The translations under genes were made by a program, and so were the position numbers. This document shows, piece after piece, positions 25,344-34,564 of a DNA stretch of 64,000 bases. The notes beneath the pieces are model-generated. The model saw nothing but the letters and a program-made list of their open reading frames with translations. It made no database searches and was not told where the DNA came from. Source of the stretch: Sphingobacterium bovisgrunnientis. GTDB taxonomy: Bacteria > Bacteroidota > Bacteroidia > Sphingobacteriales > Sphingobacteriaceae. The DNA lies in NCBI RefSeq assembly GCF_009829085.1, contig NZ_WUQY01000017.1:1-64000 (forward strand). The letters are read 5' to 3'. Numbering within the stretch: position 1 is the stretch's first letter; every line of letters begins with the position of its first letter.

Positions 25344-27848
25344 TTACTGTTTTGATTTGTCTCGTCTTTGCATCGCGAGATGCTTAATAGCGAGTTCGAC
25401 ATTGCCGTCTAGTTCAGATGCGAGCTGCATGACTTCCATCTTTTCGGTTTCTTCGGTGGTATAAGCTAAATACTCCTCCATACTCACTTCGGTAGCGTAT
25501 ACTGCTGAGTCTGTTCCACCTAATCCAATCCAAACTTCTTTGTAAAGTCGGCTTGTGTCATTGTTCATATTGATGGAAAGTACTTGTCCTTTTTCTTTGT
25601 CGGTTAGCCCTAGCATCGCCTGTATATCATCGAACTTGTTCATGTACTTGCGCTGGTCTAATAGGATTTTACAATCGGAGTTATTGATGATACTTTCCTT
25701 GACGATGGGCGATTGAATGATGTCATCAACCTCTTGAGTTACGACTATGGCTTCTCCGAAAAACTTCCTTACGGTTTTGAAGAGGTACTTTATATATTCT
25801 GCCATTCCTTCTTTGGCGATGGCTTTCCAAGCTTCTTCAATTAAAATGAGTTTTCGGATACCTTTCAGTCGACGCATTTTGTTGATGAAGACTTCCATAA
25901 TGATGATAGTCACAATGGGGAATAAAATCTTGTGATCTTTTATGGCATCAATTTCAAACACGATAAATCGTTTGGAAAGTAGGTCTAATTGCTTGTCGGA
26001 GTTCAGCAAGTAATCATATTCGCCTCCTTTGTAATAAGGTTCAAGGACATTGAGAAAATTGGCAATATCAAAGTCTTTTTCTCTGACCTGCTTTTCTTCC
26101 AGTATCTTGCGATAAGCACCTTTCACATACTCATAAAATCCGTTGAAAGATGGATACACATCGCTCGTTTTAATCTGTTCTATATAACCGCTTACTGCAT
26201 TGGAAAGGGCTACTTCTTCGGATCGAGTTGGTGGATCATCATCGCGCTTCCATAAGGTTAGTATCAAGGTTTTGATACTTTCACGTTTCTCAATATCGAA
26301 CACACCATCATCGGTGTAAAAAGGATTAAATGCAATGGGGTTGTCTTCGGTATATGTGAAATAAACACCGTCTTCTCCTTTAGTTTTTCCTTTGATGAGT
26401 TCACATAATCCCTGATAGGAATTACCCGTATCAACAAGTAGTACGTGCGCACCTTGTTCGTAATATTGTCTTACCATGTGATTAGTAAAAAACGATTTTC
26501 CCGAACCAGATGGACCCAAAATAAACTTGTTACGGTTTGTGATAATACCACGCTTCATTGGTAAATCCGATATATCCAAATGGATGGGTTTTCCAGTTAA
26601 ACGATCAGCCATCTTGATGCCGAACGGAGAGGGAGAATTGTGGTAATTTGTTTCTTCGGTAAAGAAACACAAGGCTGGTTCAATGAATGTATAGAAACTT
26701 TCCTCACTCGGAAAATCCCCTGCATTGCCTGGTATTCCTGCCCAGTACAAAGTGGCTACATCTGTCGTATTGTGACGAGGTTTGCATTCCATTAATGCCA
26801 AAGCACTACCGCAATCGTTTTTCAATTGTTTTAATTCCATAGGATCTTCCGACCAAGCCATGATGTTAAAATGGGCTCTGATAGAAGAAAGACCAAAAGA
26901 GTGTGCTTCGTTTAGGTACTTTTCGATCCATTCTTTGTTGATCTGGTTGGCACGGCTATACCTTGCTAGCGAGTGCATATTCCTTGCAGATTTTTCAAAT
27001 TTTTGAAGATTGTCTTCGCTGTTATCCAAAAACAAATATTGATTGTAGATATGGTTACAACTCAACAACAATCCTACAGGAGCAGCAAAAGATAGACGGC
27101 AATCACTGCGATCGGTCGATAGCTTTTCAAAACGAGTATCTGCTGATACTGTTCCAGGCAAATTATCGGTATCTGACAAGGTGTGTAAGGACAATCGTTT
27201 ATTGCCAATACGCACTTCTTCGGTTCCGAGTGCAATATCCTGCATCGCAGTTCCTGCTTCTTTTGAAAGCGTTAGATATTGTTCTAGCAATCCTTGTTTT
27301 TCGTCCGTTCCAATAATGTCCTCTTCGTTCAAACGCCCTAAAGTGATAAATCCACTATCATTAACGATACGCTCAAATTGAGCGACTGCTTCCAGAAAAT
27401 GCTGAATGGTTTCTCTGTTTCTAATTTCTTTTGGAATCAGCGTGCCTTTGCAAAGTGAACTAAAGTTGCTTTGCATACGCATTCTTTCTTTGGTTGTTTT
27501 GGTCAAAAACAAATAGCAATAGTGATTTAAAAACGGTCGTTCGTTGAAATGTCTTTGATAACTTTTGGATAGAAAACTTTGATCTTCTTGTGCCAAATCG
27601 GGTGCGTAGTTTTCTTTGATGTACCAATCTTGCTTATGAACGACTGTAAAATCAGGCAACGTCTTGATCGCCTTATGCCAAGCGGAATGAATGGCTTCAT
27701 ATTCAGCTAAAGCTACCGTAAATAATTCTGGTAAACGGACTTTAAAACAGGCGGTAATATCTGCATCTTTGGAAAGAATACAGTTGTTCTCCACTGCCAA
27801 GAGTGGAAACTTGTTTTCCAAAGTGGTGGTCTTTGCTACATTTCTCAT
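25344..27848 (-). CDS. traG: Conjugation system ATPase TraG (VirB4-like)
   Basis: 834 residues. The N-terminal domain is that of TraG-type VirB4 proteins; the C-terminal RecA-like ATPase has Walker A FILGPSGSGKSFF (K451) and Walker B RKLILIEEAWKAI, followed by the conserved TQEVDDIIQS. It energises assembly and substrate movement of the type IV secretion channel at the inner membrane. The start overlaps the traF stop (ATGA). Length is typical and no disruption is seen. Confidence 0.95.
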   Translation of the reverse strand: MRNVAKTTTLENKFPLLAVENNCILSKDADITACFKVRLPELFTVALAEYEAIHSAWHKAIKTLPDFTVVHKQDWYIKENYAPDLAQEDQSFLSKSYQRHFNERPFLNHYCYLFLTKTTKERMRMQSNFSSLCKGTLIPKEIRNRETIQHFLEAVAQFERIVNDSGFITLGRLNEEDIIGTDEKQGLLEQYLTLSKEAGTAMQDIALGTEEVRIGNKRLSLHTLSDTDNLPGTVSADTRFEKLSTDRSDCRLSFAAPVGLLLSCNHIYNQYLFLDNSEDNLQKFEKSARNMHSLARYSRANQINKEWIEKYLNEAHSFGLSSIRAHFNIMAWSEDPMELKQLKNDCGSALALMECKPRHNTTDVATLYWAGIPGNAGDFPSEESFYTFIEPALCFFTEETNYHNSPSPFGIKMADRLTGKPIHLDISDLPMKRGIITNRNKFILGPSGSGKSFFTNHMVRQYYEQGAHVLLVDTGNSYQGLCELIKGKTKGEDGVYFTYTEDNPIAFNPFYTDDGVFDIEKRESIKTLILTLWKRDDDPPTRSEEVALSNAVSGYIEQIKTSDVYPSFNGFYEYVKGAYRKILEEKQVREKDFDIANFLNVLEPYYKGGEYDYLLNSDKQLDLLSKRFIVFEIDAIKDHKILFPIVTIIIMEVFINKMRRLKGIRKLILIEEAWKAIAKEGMAEYIKYLFKTVRKFFGEAIVVTQEVDDIIQSPIVKESIINNSDCKILLDQRKYMNKFDDIQAMLGLTDKEKGQVLSINMNNDTSRLYKEVWIGLGGTDSAVYATEVSMEEYLAYTTEETEKMEVMQLASELDGNVELAIKHLAMQRRDKSKQ

Positions 27849-28177
27849 AAGGCATTCTGTTTAGGAGTGAATTTCAAATAGCGTTGTATTGGTTTGCGAC
27901 AAATGATGAAACGAGGATGCCTTTTTCTTGCACCCACTTTCATTAATCCGTGCTCACCGTATTTCTTATTCAGCGAAAAGGTTTGCCAAATAATCAGCGA
28001 GGCACCACCTGCTCCAAGCAGCAAACAGATGTAAGAGTTTACACCTGCCATATACAAGATCATCACGAAAATGAGTGTACCGAGCAATCCGCCAGCAAAA
28101 ATGAACAGGTATTGTGCTTTCAATCCTTTAAATTCTACGGTTCTTCCAATACCTTTGTTAATGTTGTAACTGTTCAT
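27845..28177 (-). CDS. traF: DUF4133 conjugal transfer protein TraF (VirB3-like position)
   Basis: 110 residues from the ATG at 28177, where the family begins (MNSYNINKGIGRTVEFKGLKAQY); the open frame upstream overlaps traE. Two adjacent membrane helices (about 25-45 and 50-70) precede a basic cytoplasmic tail (RKRHPRFIICRKPIQRYLKF). DUF4133 proteins occupy the VirB3 place next to the VirB4-like ATPase. Start overlaps the traE stop region by a few bases; stop overlaps the traG start. Confidence 0.88.
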   Translation of the reverse strand: MNSYNINKGIGRTVEFKGLKAQYLFIFAGGLLGTLIFVMILYMAGVNSYICLLLGAGGASLIIWQTFSLNKKYGEHGLMKVGARKRHPRFIICRKPIQRYLKFTPKQNAL

Positions 28178-28188
28178 AAGGCAAAGGA

Positions 28189-28494
28189 TTAAAGGAAGAA
28201 TGAGCGCAGAATTGTAGCCGCCACAATCAAAAAGATACACGCACCGAACCAGCTTGCTGCCGTTTTGGATGTGTCGGGATCACCACTACTAAACTTATTG
28301 TACACCTTAACACCACCGATTAATCCTACCACTGCACCAATGGCGTAAATTAACTGAGTTGCAGGATCGAAATAGGAGGTTACCATTTGGGTTGCCTCGG
28401 TGATTCCCGCTGTACCATTTCCCTGTGCAAAAGTTCCCATTGCTGGTAGCATTGCTACGGATGCTAGCAAAACTTTTTTTCTTTGTTTTTTCAT
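28189..28494 (-). CDS. traE: DUF4134 conjugal transfer protein TraE (VirB2-like position)
   Basis: 101 residues: cleavable signal peptide (MKKQRKKVLLASVAMLPAMGTFAQ), then two hydrophobic helices (LIYAIGAVVGLIGGVKVY and WFGACIFLIVAATILRSFF) separated by a short polar loop (NKFSSGDPDTSKTAAS), the layout of a pilin-like VirB2/TrbC protein. It is the first gene of the traE-traQ part of the operon, now separated from traA-traD by the Argonaute gene, so it needs its own promoter. Confidence 0.9.
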   Translation of the reverse strand: MKKQRKKVLLASVAMLPAMGTFAQGNGTAGITEATQMVTSYFDPATQLIYAIGAVVGLIGGVKVYNKFSSGDPDTSKTAASWFGACIFLIVAATILRSFFL

Positions 28495-28524
28495 AATTGA
28501 AACACATTAAATTGTTATTGTATT

Positions 28525-28582
28525 CCCGTTTATTACGGGCTTCGGAACAAAGGTGTAACAGAAACGAAAGTGATATAACAAA
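28525..28582 (-). promoter_or_regulatory. Candidate promoter and leader hairpin of traE
   Basis: On the minus strand, CACCTTTG (28555-28548) matches the Bacteroidetes -7 consensus TAnnTTTG at all but one position, with TTTG (28582-28579) 23 nt upstream, slightly long. The leader between it and traE forms a small hairpin, CCCGT/ACGGG (28525-28539). Confidence 0.4.
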
Positions 28583-28616
28583 GTGGTAGTGAGTGGAATT
28601 GTTTGGCGGATAGTGG

Positions 28617-28646
28617 CTTGTTAAAAGAAGAAATGTAGTATATTTA
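28617..28646 (+). promoter_or_regulatory. Candidate promoter of the SIR2-Argonaute gene
   Basis: CTTG (28617-28620), 18 nt, then TATATTTA (28639-28646), which fits TAnnTTTG at seven of eight positions. This would leave a leader of about 115 nt before the ATG at 28771 and lies back to back with the traE promoter. Confidence 0.35.
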
Positions 28647-28770
28647 TGCTTTTAGCTAATCGGTCCAAATACCTATATATATAATAACTGTCTTAGTATT
28701 AACTGAAATTTAATTTTACTAATTTTTAACAATCTTACCAACTCTAAAAAAGTCTTGGATTAATAGAATT

Positions 28771-31700
28771 ATGATAGAAAATATACAACTTGAATACGAT
28801 GCTTTTTTAAGATCTTTTAAAAGAAATATAGATGTCCCCCATTCATTCTTATTGGGGGCTGGAAGTTCAATTAGTTCTGGTATTCAATCTGCATATGACT
28901 GCATATGGGAATGGAAAAAAGATATTTATCTTTCAAAGAACATAAACTCTGCTGAATTTTATAAGAACTACAAAAATGAATCTGTTAGAAAAAGTATTCA
29001 AAACTGGTTAGATGATCAAGGAGAATATCCAATGTTAGATTCTCCTGAAGAATACTCTTTTTATGCTGAAAAAGCATATCCAATTCCTCATGATAGAAGG
29101 AAATATTTCTTTAGTTTAATCGAGAGTAAAGAACCGTATATAGGATATAAATTACTTTGTTTACTTGCAGAACATAATATTGTAAAATCTGTATGGACGA
29201 CAAATTTTGATGGATTAATTGTTCGTTCAGCTCATCAAAATAGATTAACCCCAATAGAAATAACACTAGACAATTCTGACAGAATTTATAGGAATCAAAG
29301 TAGTAAAGAGTTATTAACGATAGCTTTACATGGAGATTACAAATTTTCGACGTTAAAAAATACAGAGAAGGAATTGGATAATCAGAATGAGACTTTCACG
29401 GAGAAATTCTCTACTTATCATACAGACAAAAACTTAGTTGTTATTGGCTATAGTGGGAGAGATAAATCATTAATGGATGCTATTCTATCTGCTTTTACTA
29501 CAAAAGGTTCCGGTAGATTATATTGGTGTGGGTTTGGTGATCAAATTAATGAAGAAGTCTCCGAACTAATTGCTAAAATTAGAGAATCTGGGCGAGAAGG
29601 TTACTACATTTCCACTGATGGTTTTGATAAAACGTTAATACACTTGTCGAAATCAGCATTTGAAGGGAATACTATATTAGAAAAGCAAATTCAGGAAGCT
29701 TTAGAAGCTTCTAATGATGAAGATTATTTTAAAACTGAATTTAGTTTAAATTTTACAAGAGCTGATAAATACATAAAAAGCAATCTGCATCCAGTTTCCT
29801 TTCCTAAAGAAATTTTTCAATTTGAAGTAGACTATAATGAAGAAAGACCTTGGAAATTTTTGAAAGATTTGACGAACAATACACCTATTTGCGCAGTCCC
29901 TTTTAAAGGAAAAGTATACGCAATTGGAACATTGACTGATATAGATAGGGTTTTCAGAGCTAATCTAAAATCGGAAATTAAACGAGAGCCAATTTCAAAG
30001 TTTGATATAGAAAATGTATCTGCTTTTAAATCCTTAATGTTGAGTGCAATTCTTAAACATTTTGCATCAAAATATGAAATAGGTACAAATTTCAAAGATA
30101 AAATTTGGCTAAAAAACATTGATGATAGATATGGAGACATCAATATTCACAAAGCCTTATTATTATCTTTATATTTTGATAAGAACAAATATTTTGGGTA
30201 TTTATCGTTTGTTCCAACAATATATTTGACTTCTGAAAATGAAATTTCAAAACAGCAAAAGCAACAACTAAGTAAATCGAAACTTGAGAAACTTTTTAAT
30301 AATAAATATGATGCAATATTAAATTTTTGGAATGATATTTTATTTCCGACTCAAAAATTAAGATTTGAAGTGCCAGAAAATTCGGGAACAGGGTTTGAAT
30401 TTCAAATATCTGCAAATACTGCTTATGGAGAAATTAATGTTTTAGATCCTAATTTCAGAGGATATCATCCAAGTAATTTTAACAAAAAACAAACCCAATT
30501 TCATGGGGTTCAATTCTTAGAACCTCAACTCATATTTAAAAATGTAGCAACAGATATTGAGTTTAAAGATTATCACCCCATGAGAGGTTTAGTTAATAAT
30601 AGACCTTTTGATGTTAACCTAAATGGAGTTGTTTACTCTAACGAAGTAAATTTATCGGTTATTTGTGGGATTAAATACTCTCAAAAGTTTTATGATTTTC
30701 TTTCAAAAATTCAAATAAAACATTCCACTGAAAATATTAATCCAGACTATTTGATTGATTACCCTGGGTTTGTAAACGCTTTTAATCTACCTATTAATAT
30801 CCCTAGTTTTGAAAATAATGAGAGGTGGTTAGATATTGATTTCAAGGCAAATAACGAATTAGAAAGTCATGGAAATGCTATACGATTAGCTAGGCTAATT
30901 ACTTCCAAAATTGAACAAATTGCTAATACACAAGTCCAAAGTACAATAGTAATCTTTATTCCTTACGAATGGCAACTTTTTGAAAGTTTTGTTAATGAAG
31001 GAGAGAGTTTTGATCTTCATGATTATATTAAAGCATTTTCCGCCTCAAGAGGAGTTGCTACACAACTTATTAGAGAAGATACTTTAGAGGATAAATTAAA
31101 ATGTCAGATTTATTGGTGGTTATCATTATCTTTTTATGTAAAATCTTTAAGAACACCTTGGATACTAAATAGTCAAGAAAATAATACTGCTTATGCTGGA
31201 ATTGGTTATAGTACATCACATAGTAAAGGAAAATCTGAAATTGTAATTGGCTGTAGTCATATATATGATTCAAAGGGTCAAGGTCTAAAATATAGACTTT
31301 CAAAAATTGATAATTATTTTTTAGACAATCGGAACAATCCATATTTATCTTTTAAAGATGCTTTTCAATTCGGTGTATCAATTAGAGAGTTATTCTACCA
31401 ATCCTTGGACAAATTGCCAGAAAGAGTTGTTATTCATAAAAGAACACGATTTACAGAAGAAGAAATAAACGGGATTAAAGCAAGCCTCAATAAAGCAGGT
31501 ATAAAGAAAATAGACCTTATAGAAATTAATTATGAAATAGATGCACGTTTTATTGCAATGAGTGTATATCAAAATAATTTACAAGTTGATAAATTCCCTA
31601 TATCTAGAGGAACTTGTATTGTTACAAATAAATACAGTGCCCTTTTATGGACGCATGGTATAGTTCCATCTGTTAGACAACCTAATTATAAATTTTATCT

Positions 31701-31929
31701 CGGAGGAAGAAGCATACCTGCTCCAATTAGGATTACTAAACATTATGGAGAATCTAATATACAAACAATTGCTACAGAAATATTAGGATTAACTAAGATG
31801 AATTGGAATTCTTTGGATTTATACTCCAAGCTTCCATCAACTATCGACTCTTCTAATCAGATTGCTCGAATAGGAAAGTTACTTTCTCGGTTTGAAGGAA
31901 AGTCTTATGATTACAGACTTTTTATATAA
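28771..31929 (+). CDS. Single-chain SIR2-APAZ-short Argonaute protein (SPARSA-type defence)
   Basis: 1052 residues. The N-terminal SIR2 NADase domain has GAGSSISSGI (29-38), TTNFD (143-147), LHGD (H187) and VIGYSGRDKS (224-233). The middle (about 310-640) sits where APAZ is expected. A MID domain follows, with guide 5'-phosphate pocket residues K754 (YIK), Q765 (ATQL) and K791 (YVKS), then PIWI. In PIWI the first catalytic aspartate is replaced by glycine (AGIGYS, G812) and the second site reads VVIHKRTRF, so target cleavage is not expected. Related systems use guide-directed recognition of invading plasmid or phage DNA to trigger NAD+ depletion. Often SIR2-APAZ and Argonaute are separate proteins; here they are one. 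The gene stands opposite to and inside the tra operon, between traD and traE. Confidence 0.88.
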   Translation: MIENIQLEYDAFLRSFKRNIDVPHSFLLGAGSSISSGIQSAYDCIWEWKKDIYLSKNINSAEFYKNYKNESVRKSIQNWLDDQGEYPMLDSPEEYSFYAEKAYPIPHDRRKYFFSLIESKEPYIGYKLLCLLAEHNIVKSVWTTNFDGLIVRSAHQNRLTPIEITLDNSDRIYRNQSSKELLTIALHGDYKFSTLKNTEKELDNQNETFTEKFSTYHTDKNLVVIGYSGRDKSLMDAILSAFTTKGSGRLYWCGFGDQINEEVSELIAKIRESGREGYYISTDGFDKTLIHLSKSAFEGNTILEKQIQEALEASNDEDYFKTEFSLNFTRADKYIKSNLHPVSFPKEIFQFEVDYNEERPWKFLKDLTNNTPICAVPFKGKVYAIGTLTDIDRVFRANLKSEIKREPISKFDIENVSAFKSLMLSAILKHFASKYEIGTNFKDKIWLKNIDDRYGDINIHKALLLSLYFDKNKYFGYLSFVPTIYLTSENEISKQQKQQLSKSKLEKLFNNKYDAILNFWNDILFPTQKLRFEVPENSGTGFEFQISANTAYGEINVLDPNFRGYHPSNFNKKQTQFHGVQFLEPQLIFKNVATDIEFKDYHPMRGLVNNRPFDVNLNGVVYSNEVNLSVICGIKYSQKFYDFLSKIQIKHSTENINPDYLIDYPGFVNAFNLPINIPSFENNERWLDIDFKANNELESHGNAIRLARLITSKIEQIANTQVQSTIVIFIPYEWQLFESFVNEGESFDLHDYIKAFSASRGVATQLIREDTLEDKLKCQIYWWLSLSFYVKSLRTPWILNSQENNTAYAGIGYSTSHSKGKSEIVIGCSHIYDSKGQGLKYRLSKIDNYFLDNRNNPYLSFKDAFQFGVSIRELFYQSLDKLPERVVIHKRTRFTEEEINGIKASLNKAGIKKIDLIEINYEIDARFIAMSVYQNNLQVDKFPISRGTCIVTNKYSALLWTHGIVPSVRQPNYKFYLGGRSIPAPIRITKHYGESNIQTIATEILGLTKMNWNSLDLYSKLPSTIDSSNQIARIGKLLSRFEGKSYDYRLFI

Positions 31930-31933
31930 AACT

Positions 31934-31965
31934 ATTGGGGAGTTTGCTCACACAAACTTCCCAAT
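31934..31965. terminator. Strong hairpin between convergent Argonaute and traD genes
   Basis: ATTGGGGAGTTTG (31934-31946) pairs with CAAACTTCCCAAT (31953-31965) over a 6-nt loop, 13 pairs with one G-T. It begins 4 nt after the Argonaute stop and overlaps the last codons of traD. A T-rich run follows on the minus-strand side. Probably a two-way terminator. Confidence 0.6.
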
Positions 31966-32583
31966 ATCAAAATCCTCTAAATTATTTTTCCGCAAGGTGG
32001 AAGAACCAGCTTCAGCCTCAGATGAAAGTGTGCTATCCAAAAGCTCGGCAATTTTTTGAGAGGCACCTTCAATGGAATTTTCCAATAAGCTGAACAACTC
32101 CGTCCCATGCAATTTTTGAACCAGGGCAACTGCTTTTTCCTTTTGGGATTGTTCCAAATTATTTTTTTGGAGTAATGCCCCTACAGTGCTAAGTTCATCA
32201 AAGGTAATTCCTTGAGCAAGACTGTCATCGCTACCAGAGATTCCATACCTGTTCCATTCTTCTTCCTCTTCCTCAAAATCAGGCATATTACTGAAGGCTT
32301 TGTCCAGCTCTTCCTGCGGAATTTGAATATTGACGATTTCATTTTCGTCGTATTCTATGTCTAAATTAGCTGGATTTATCTCTTGATCTTCTAATTGGCT
32401 TTCGTTGGACGTCTTTGGCAATGAAAGGCTTCTTACAGGTTTTGGCTGCCCCATAATATCAGGCAGACTCGGATTTACTTTTTTCGGTACGCTATGCTGT
32501 TGAGGTTGTTTCTTACTGATTATTTTATCCTGTAAAAGCAGATAAATAATTATAAGCAGGCATATCACAATTATTATTTCCAT
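31948..32583 (-). CDS. traD: Conjugal transfer protein TraD-like
   Basis: 211 residues from the ATG at 32583 (a second ATG lies six bases upstream). One N-terminal membrane helix (MEIIIVICLLIIIYLLLQ), then a basic linker, a proline-rich and acidic low-complexity middle (PDFEEEEEEWNRYG) and a C-terminal helical part (ALLQKNNLEQSQKEKAVALVQKL). Matches the poorly characterised TraD of Bacteroidetes elements in place and layout. It ends the traA-traD half-operon; downstream, on the other strand, is the Argonaute gene. Its last codons form one arm of the shared hairpin. Confidence 0.72.
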   Translation of the reverse strand: MEIIIVICLLIIIYLLLQDKIISKKQPQQHSVPKKVNPSLPDIMGQPKPVRSLSLPKTSNESQLEDQEINPANLDIEYDENEIVNIQIPQEELDKAFSNMPDFEEEEEEWNRYGISGSDDSLAQGITFDELSTVGALLQKNNLEQSQKEKAVALVQKLHGTELFSLLENSIEGASQKIAELLDSTLSSEAEAGSSTLRKNNLEDFDIGKFV

Positions 32584-32594
32584 AATCAAGTGCT

Positions 32595-32879
32595 TTAAAA
32601 AATGGGTTTAAACTTTTCGTTGAAATCATCGGTAATTGCTTTCTCAAACAGTTCAAAATGATGTTCCAGAATATTGTCAAGATAGGTATACAAGGGTATC
32701 TCATCTTTACCAATAACCTGTACAATACGGGATAAGCGTTCGTGATATTCCTGACGGACATAAATACTTTTATCGCCCCTTTTCTTCATTTTAGTTGCTT
32801 GAGGGAACTCCTGTTCGTAGGTTGTTGTCGTGTTATTCTCGGTTACAACCTTTTTCCTTTTTTTACTTGCTTTTTTCAT
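32595..32879 (-). CDS. DUF3408 protein (TraC-like)
   Basis: 94 residues. A basic N-terminus (MKKASKKRKKVVTENN) precedes the DUF3408 core: KSIYVRQEYHERLSRIVQVIGKDEIPLYTYLDNILEHHFELFEKAI. The fold is ribbon-helix-helix-like, so it probably binds DNA as a dimer, perhaps as a partition or transfer regulator next to the ParA-like TraA. It overlaps the preceding DUF3408 gene by one base. The two are clear paralogues (shared YVRQEYHERL / YIRPEYHERL, YLDNILEHHF / YIDNILEHHF). Confidence 0.85.
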   Translation of the reverse strand: MKKASKKRKKVVTENNTTTTYEQEFPQATKMKKRGDKSIYVRQEYHERLSRIVQVIGKDEIPLYTYLDNILEHHFELFEKAITDDFNEKFKPIF

Positions 32880-33289
32880 TATATAATAGGTTTAAAACGT
32901 TCGTTAAAATAATCTGTAATATCATCGCCAAACTCTCTGAAGTGGTGTTCAAGGATATTGTCAATGTAGGAATAGAGGGTTGTTTTTTCCTCCCTAGTCA
33001 ATTGCACAATGCGGAGCAACCTTTCGTGGTATTCTGGACGAATGTAAACGACTTTGCCGCTACGACCGGACGGAAACCGATTGACCAAAAACGTTTCCTC
33101 GTAGTCCGCTTTTTTTGATGAGTTGCTTCGGTTTTTTTCTTTGGGCTTGGTCTTGATTTCTTTTGGTTGATCCATCTGTCGATTATTTTGGGGATGGACA
33201 ACAGGCTTATCGCCACTGATGATATTCATTAAATAATCCTCATCAACATTAGGCTTTTTAAAATTGTTGTTATTTTTATCTGTACTCAT
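32879..33289 (-). CDS. DUF3408 protein (TraB-like)
   Basis: 136 residues, paralogue of the next gene. A disordered charged first half (KPVVHPQNNRQMDQPKEIKTKPKEKNRS) precedes the DUF3408 domain (VVYIRPEYHERLLRIVQLTREEKTTLYSYIDNILEHHFREFGDDI). Tandem DUF3408 genes after a ParA-like traA are a hallmark of Bacteroidetes conjugative elements. The likely role is DNA binding in partition or tra regulation. It starts 12 nt after traA. Confidence 0.85.
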   Translation of the reverse strand: MSTDKNNNNFKKPNVDEDYLMNIISGDKPVVHPQNNRQMDQPKEIKTKPKEKNRSNSSKKADYEETFLVNRFPSGRSGKVVYIRPEYHERLLRIVQLTREEKTTLYSYIDNILEHHFREFGDDITDYFNERFKPII

Positions 33290-33301
33290 AGTTTATCGCT
33301 T

Positions 33302-34069
33302 TTATAGATGAGTAATTTTTAAAAATTCCTCAATAAACAGATCCATTTTCGTGGCTCTCAACAGTTGTTTTTCTGCTGGTAGTAAACTTGATCTGAATAC
33401 ATAATTTTCGGTATCGTCTGTTTCTTTTCGGAAACGCTTACTATCCATTATCCTTGTTTGCATTATGGGCAGGTTAAGTTGTCGGATGACACTTTGATAT
33501 GCTTCATATAAGCCTGTCTTTTCCCTACCGTCTACTTGGTTCCAGAATAGCCACAATTCTTGCTCATCATTACCCTCAATGGTTTTCGGGAGTCCAAGAA
33601 ACGCTTTGGTAAAGCCCAATGTACTTTCCACCACCAAGCGGTCGGCGGTTATGGGGGAAAAAATAAAATCCATCGTTTTCAAAGTGGTTAATACTCCTTT
33701 GGTATTGGCGGTTCCCGGCAGATCAAAGAAAATAACATCTGGTACAATAGCCGATTGGGTTACATATTCCGATGCTTTTTCCAAAGCATATTCGGCTTTG
33801 CTTTTCATAATCGGATACGCTTTTTTGTTAATGGCTTGAAATTGCTTCATTGCCGCCTTTTTATGATAGTCATTTTGCATCAAGGTCTTCTTATCCCGCT
33901 CACGCATATTGGTCAAGCTATGCTGTGGAAAGTCGCAATCCAATACCAACACATTAAAACCTAATCGGTAATGAAGTATACTTGCCAGTAACGTAGTCAT
34001 TGTCGATTTTCCTACACCGCCCTTTTGCGTGGAAAAGCTGATTTTTAAAGTTTTTTTCTTTGTTTCCAT
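33302..34069 (-). CDS. traA: ParA-family ATPase TraA
   Basis: 255 residues with the deviant Walker A of ParA/MinD proteins (ISFSTQKGGVGKST), switch region LVLDCDFPQHSL and Walker B-like VIFFDLPG. It is the first gene of the tra cluster and would act in element partition or positioning of the transfer machinery, with the two DUF3408 proteins as likely DNA-binding partners. Complete. The upstream 694 nt contain the presumed regulatory and oriT sequences shared with mobA on the other strand. Confidence 0.9.
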   Translation of the reverse strand: METKKKTLKISFSTQKGGVGKSTMTTLLASILHYRLGFNVLVLDCDFPQHSLTNMRERDKKTLMQNDYHKKAAMKQFQAINKKAYPIMKSKAEYALEKASEYVTQSAIVPDVIFFDLPGTANTKGVLTTLKTMDFIFSPITADRLVVESTLGFTKAFLGLPKTIEGNDEQELWLFWNQVDGREKTGLYEAYQSVIRQLNLPIMQTRIMDSKRFRKETDDTENYVFRSSLLPAEKQLLRATKMDLFIEEFLKITHL

Positions 34070-34268
34070 TATTTAAAAATTTATTGTTATACACTTTACT
34101 TTTTTTGCAGGTCCTGATATTCCTGCAATTGAATATTTCTGTGTTTCCTTATTCTAGCATTGTTTGTCAGGAATAAACCCATATGTTTTTTTGCTTTTCT
34201 TACAGCCTTGTCAGATGTATTTTTGGGCAAATGCTAAACTTCACAAAAGGCAAAATGCTTTACCGCTT

Positions 34269-34319
34269 TTATGCTTTTACACTTTTATAGTTTTATGCTT
34301 TTAAAACCTTATGCTTTTA
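34269..34319 (+). repeat. Three direct repeats TTATGCTTTTA upstream of traA/mobA
   Basis: Exact copies at 34269-34279, 34293-34303 and 34309-34319, in a T-rich segment of the divergent traA-mobA region. They could be sites for the DUF3408/ParA proteins or for a tra regulator. The gap 34070-34763 otherwise holds no gene. Confidence 0.5.
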
Positions 34320-34564
34320 CTCCAAACTACCTATATACAAAACCGACCTTCTTTCTTTTTACAATACATTTTTTACTACCTGTCTTAAAACTATAAGGCA
34401 AATAAAGCGAATGAATGACCTGCCAATTGATACGTGGAAGTGTTTGGTGTTCAAAAGCAGTGTTTGGCACTATGGTATAGTGCAATCGTTTAAAAAAGAG
34501 AGCTTTACTTTGTGTAATGAATTTTATTAACAGATATATGCTTAATGTTTTTGACAAAACGGAG

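Noticed and set aside
34269..34319. Replication origin iterons
   Set aside because: No replication initiator gene is in the window; the repeats may be regulatory.
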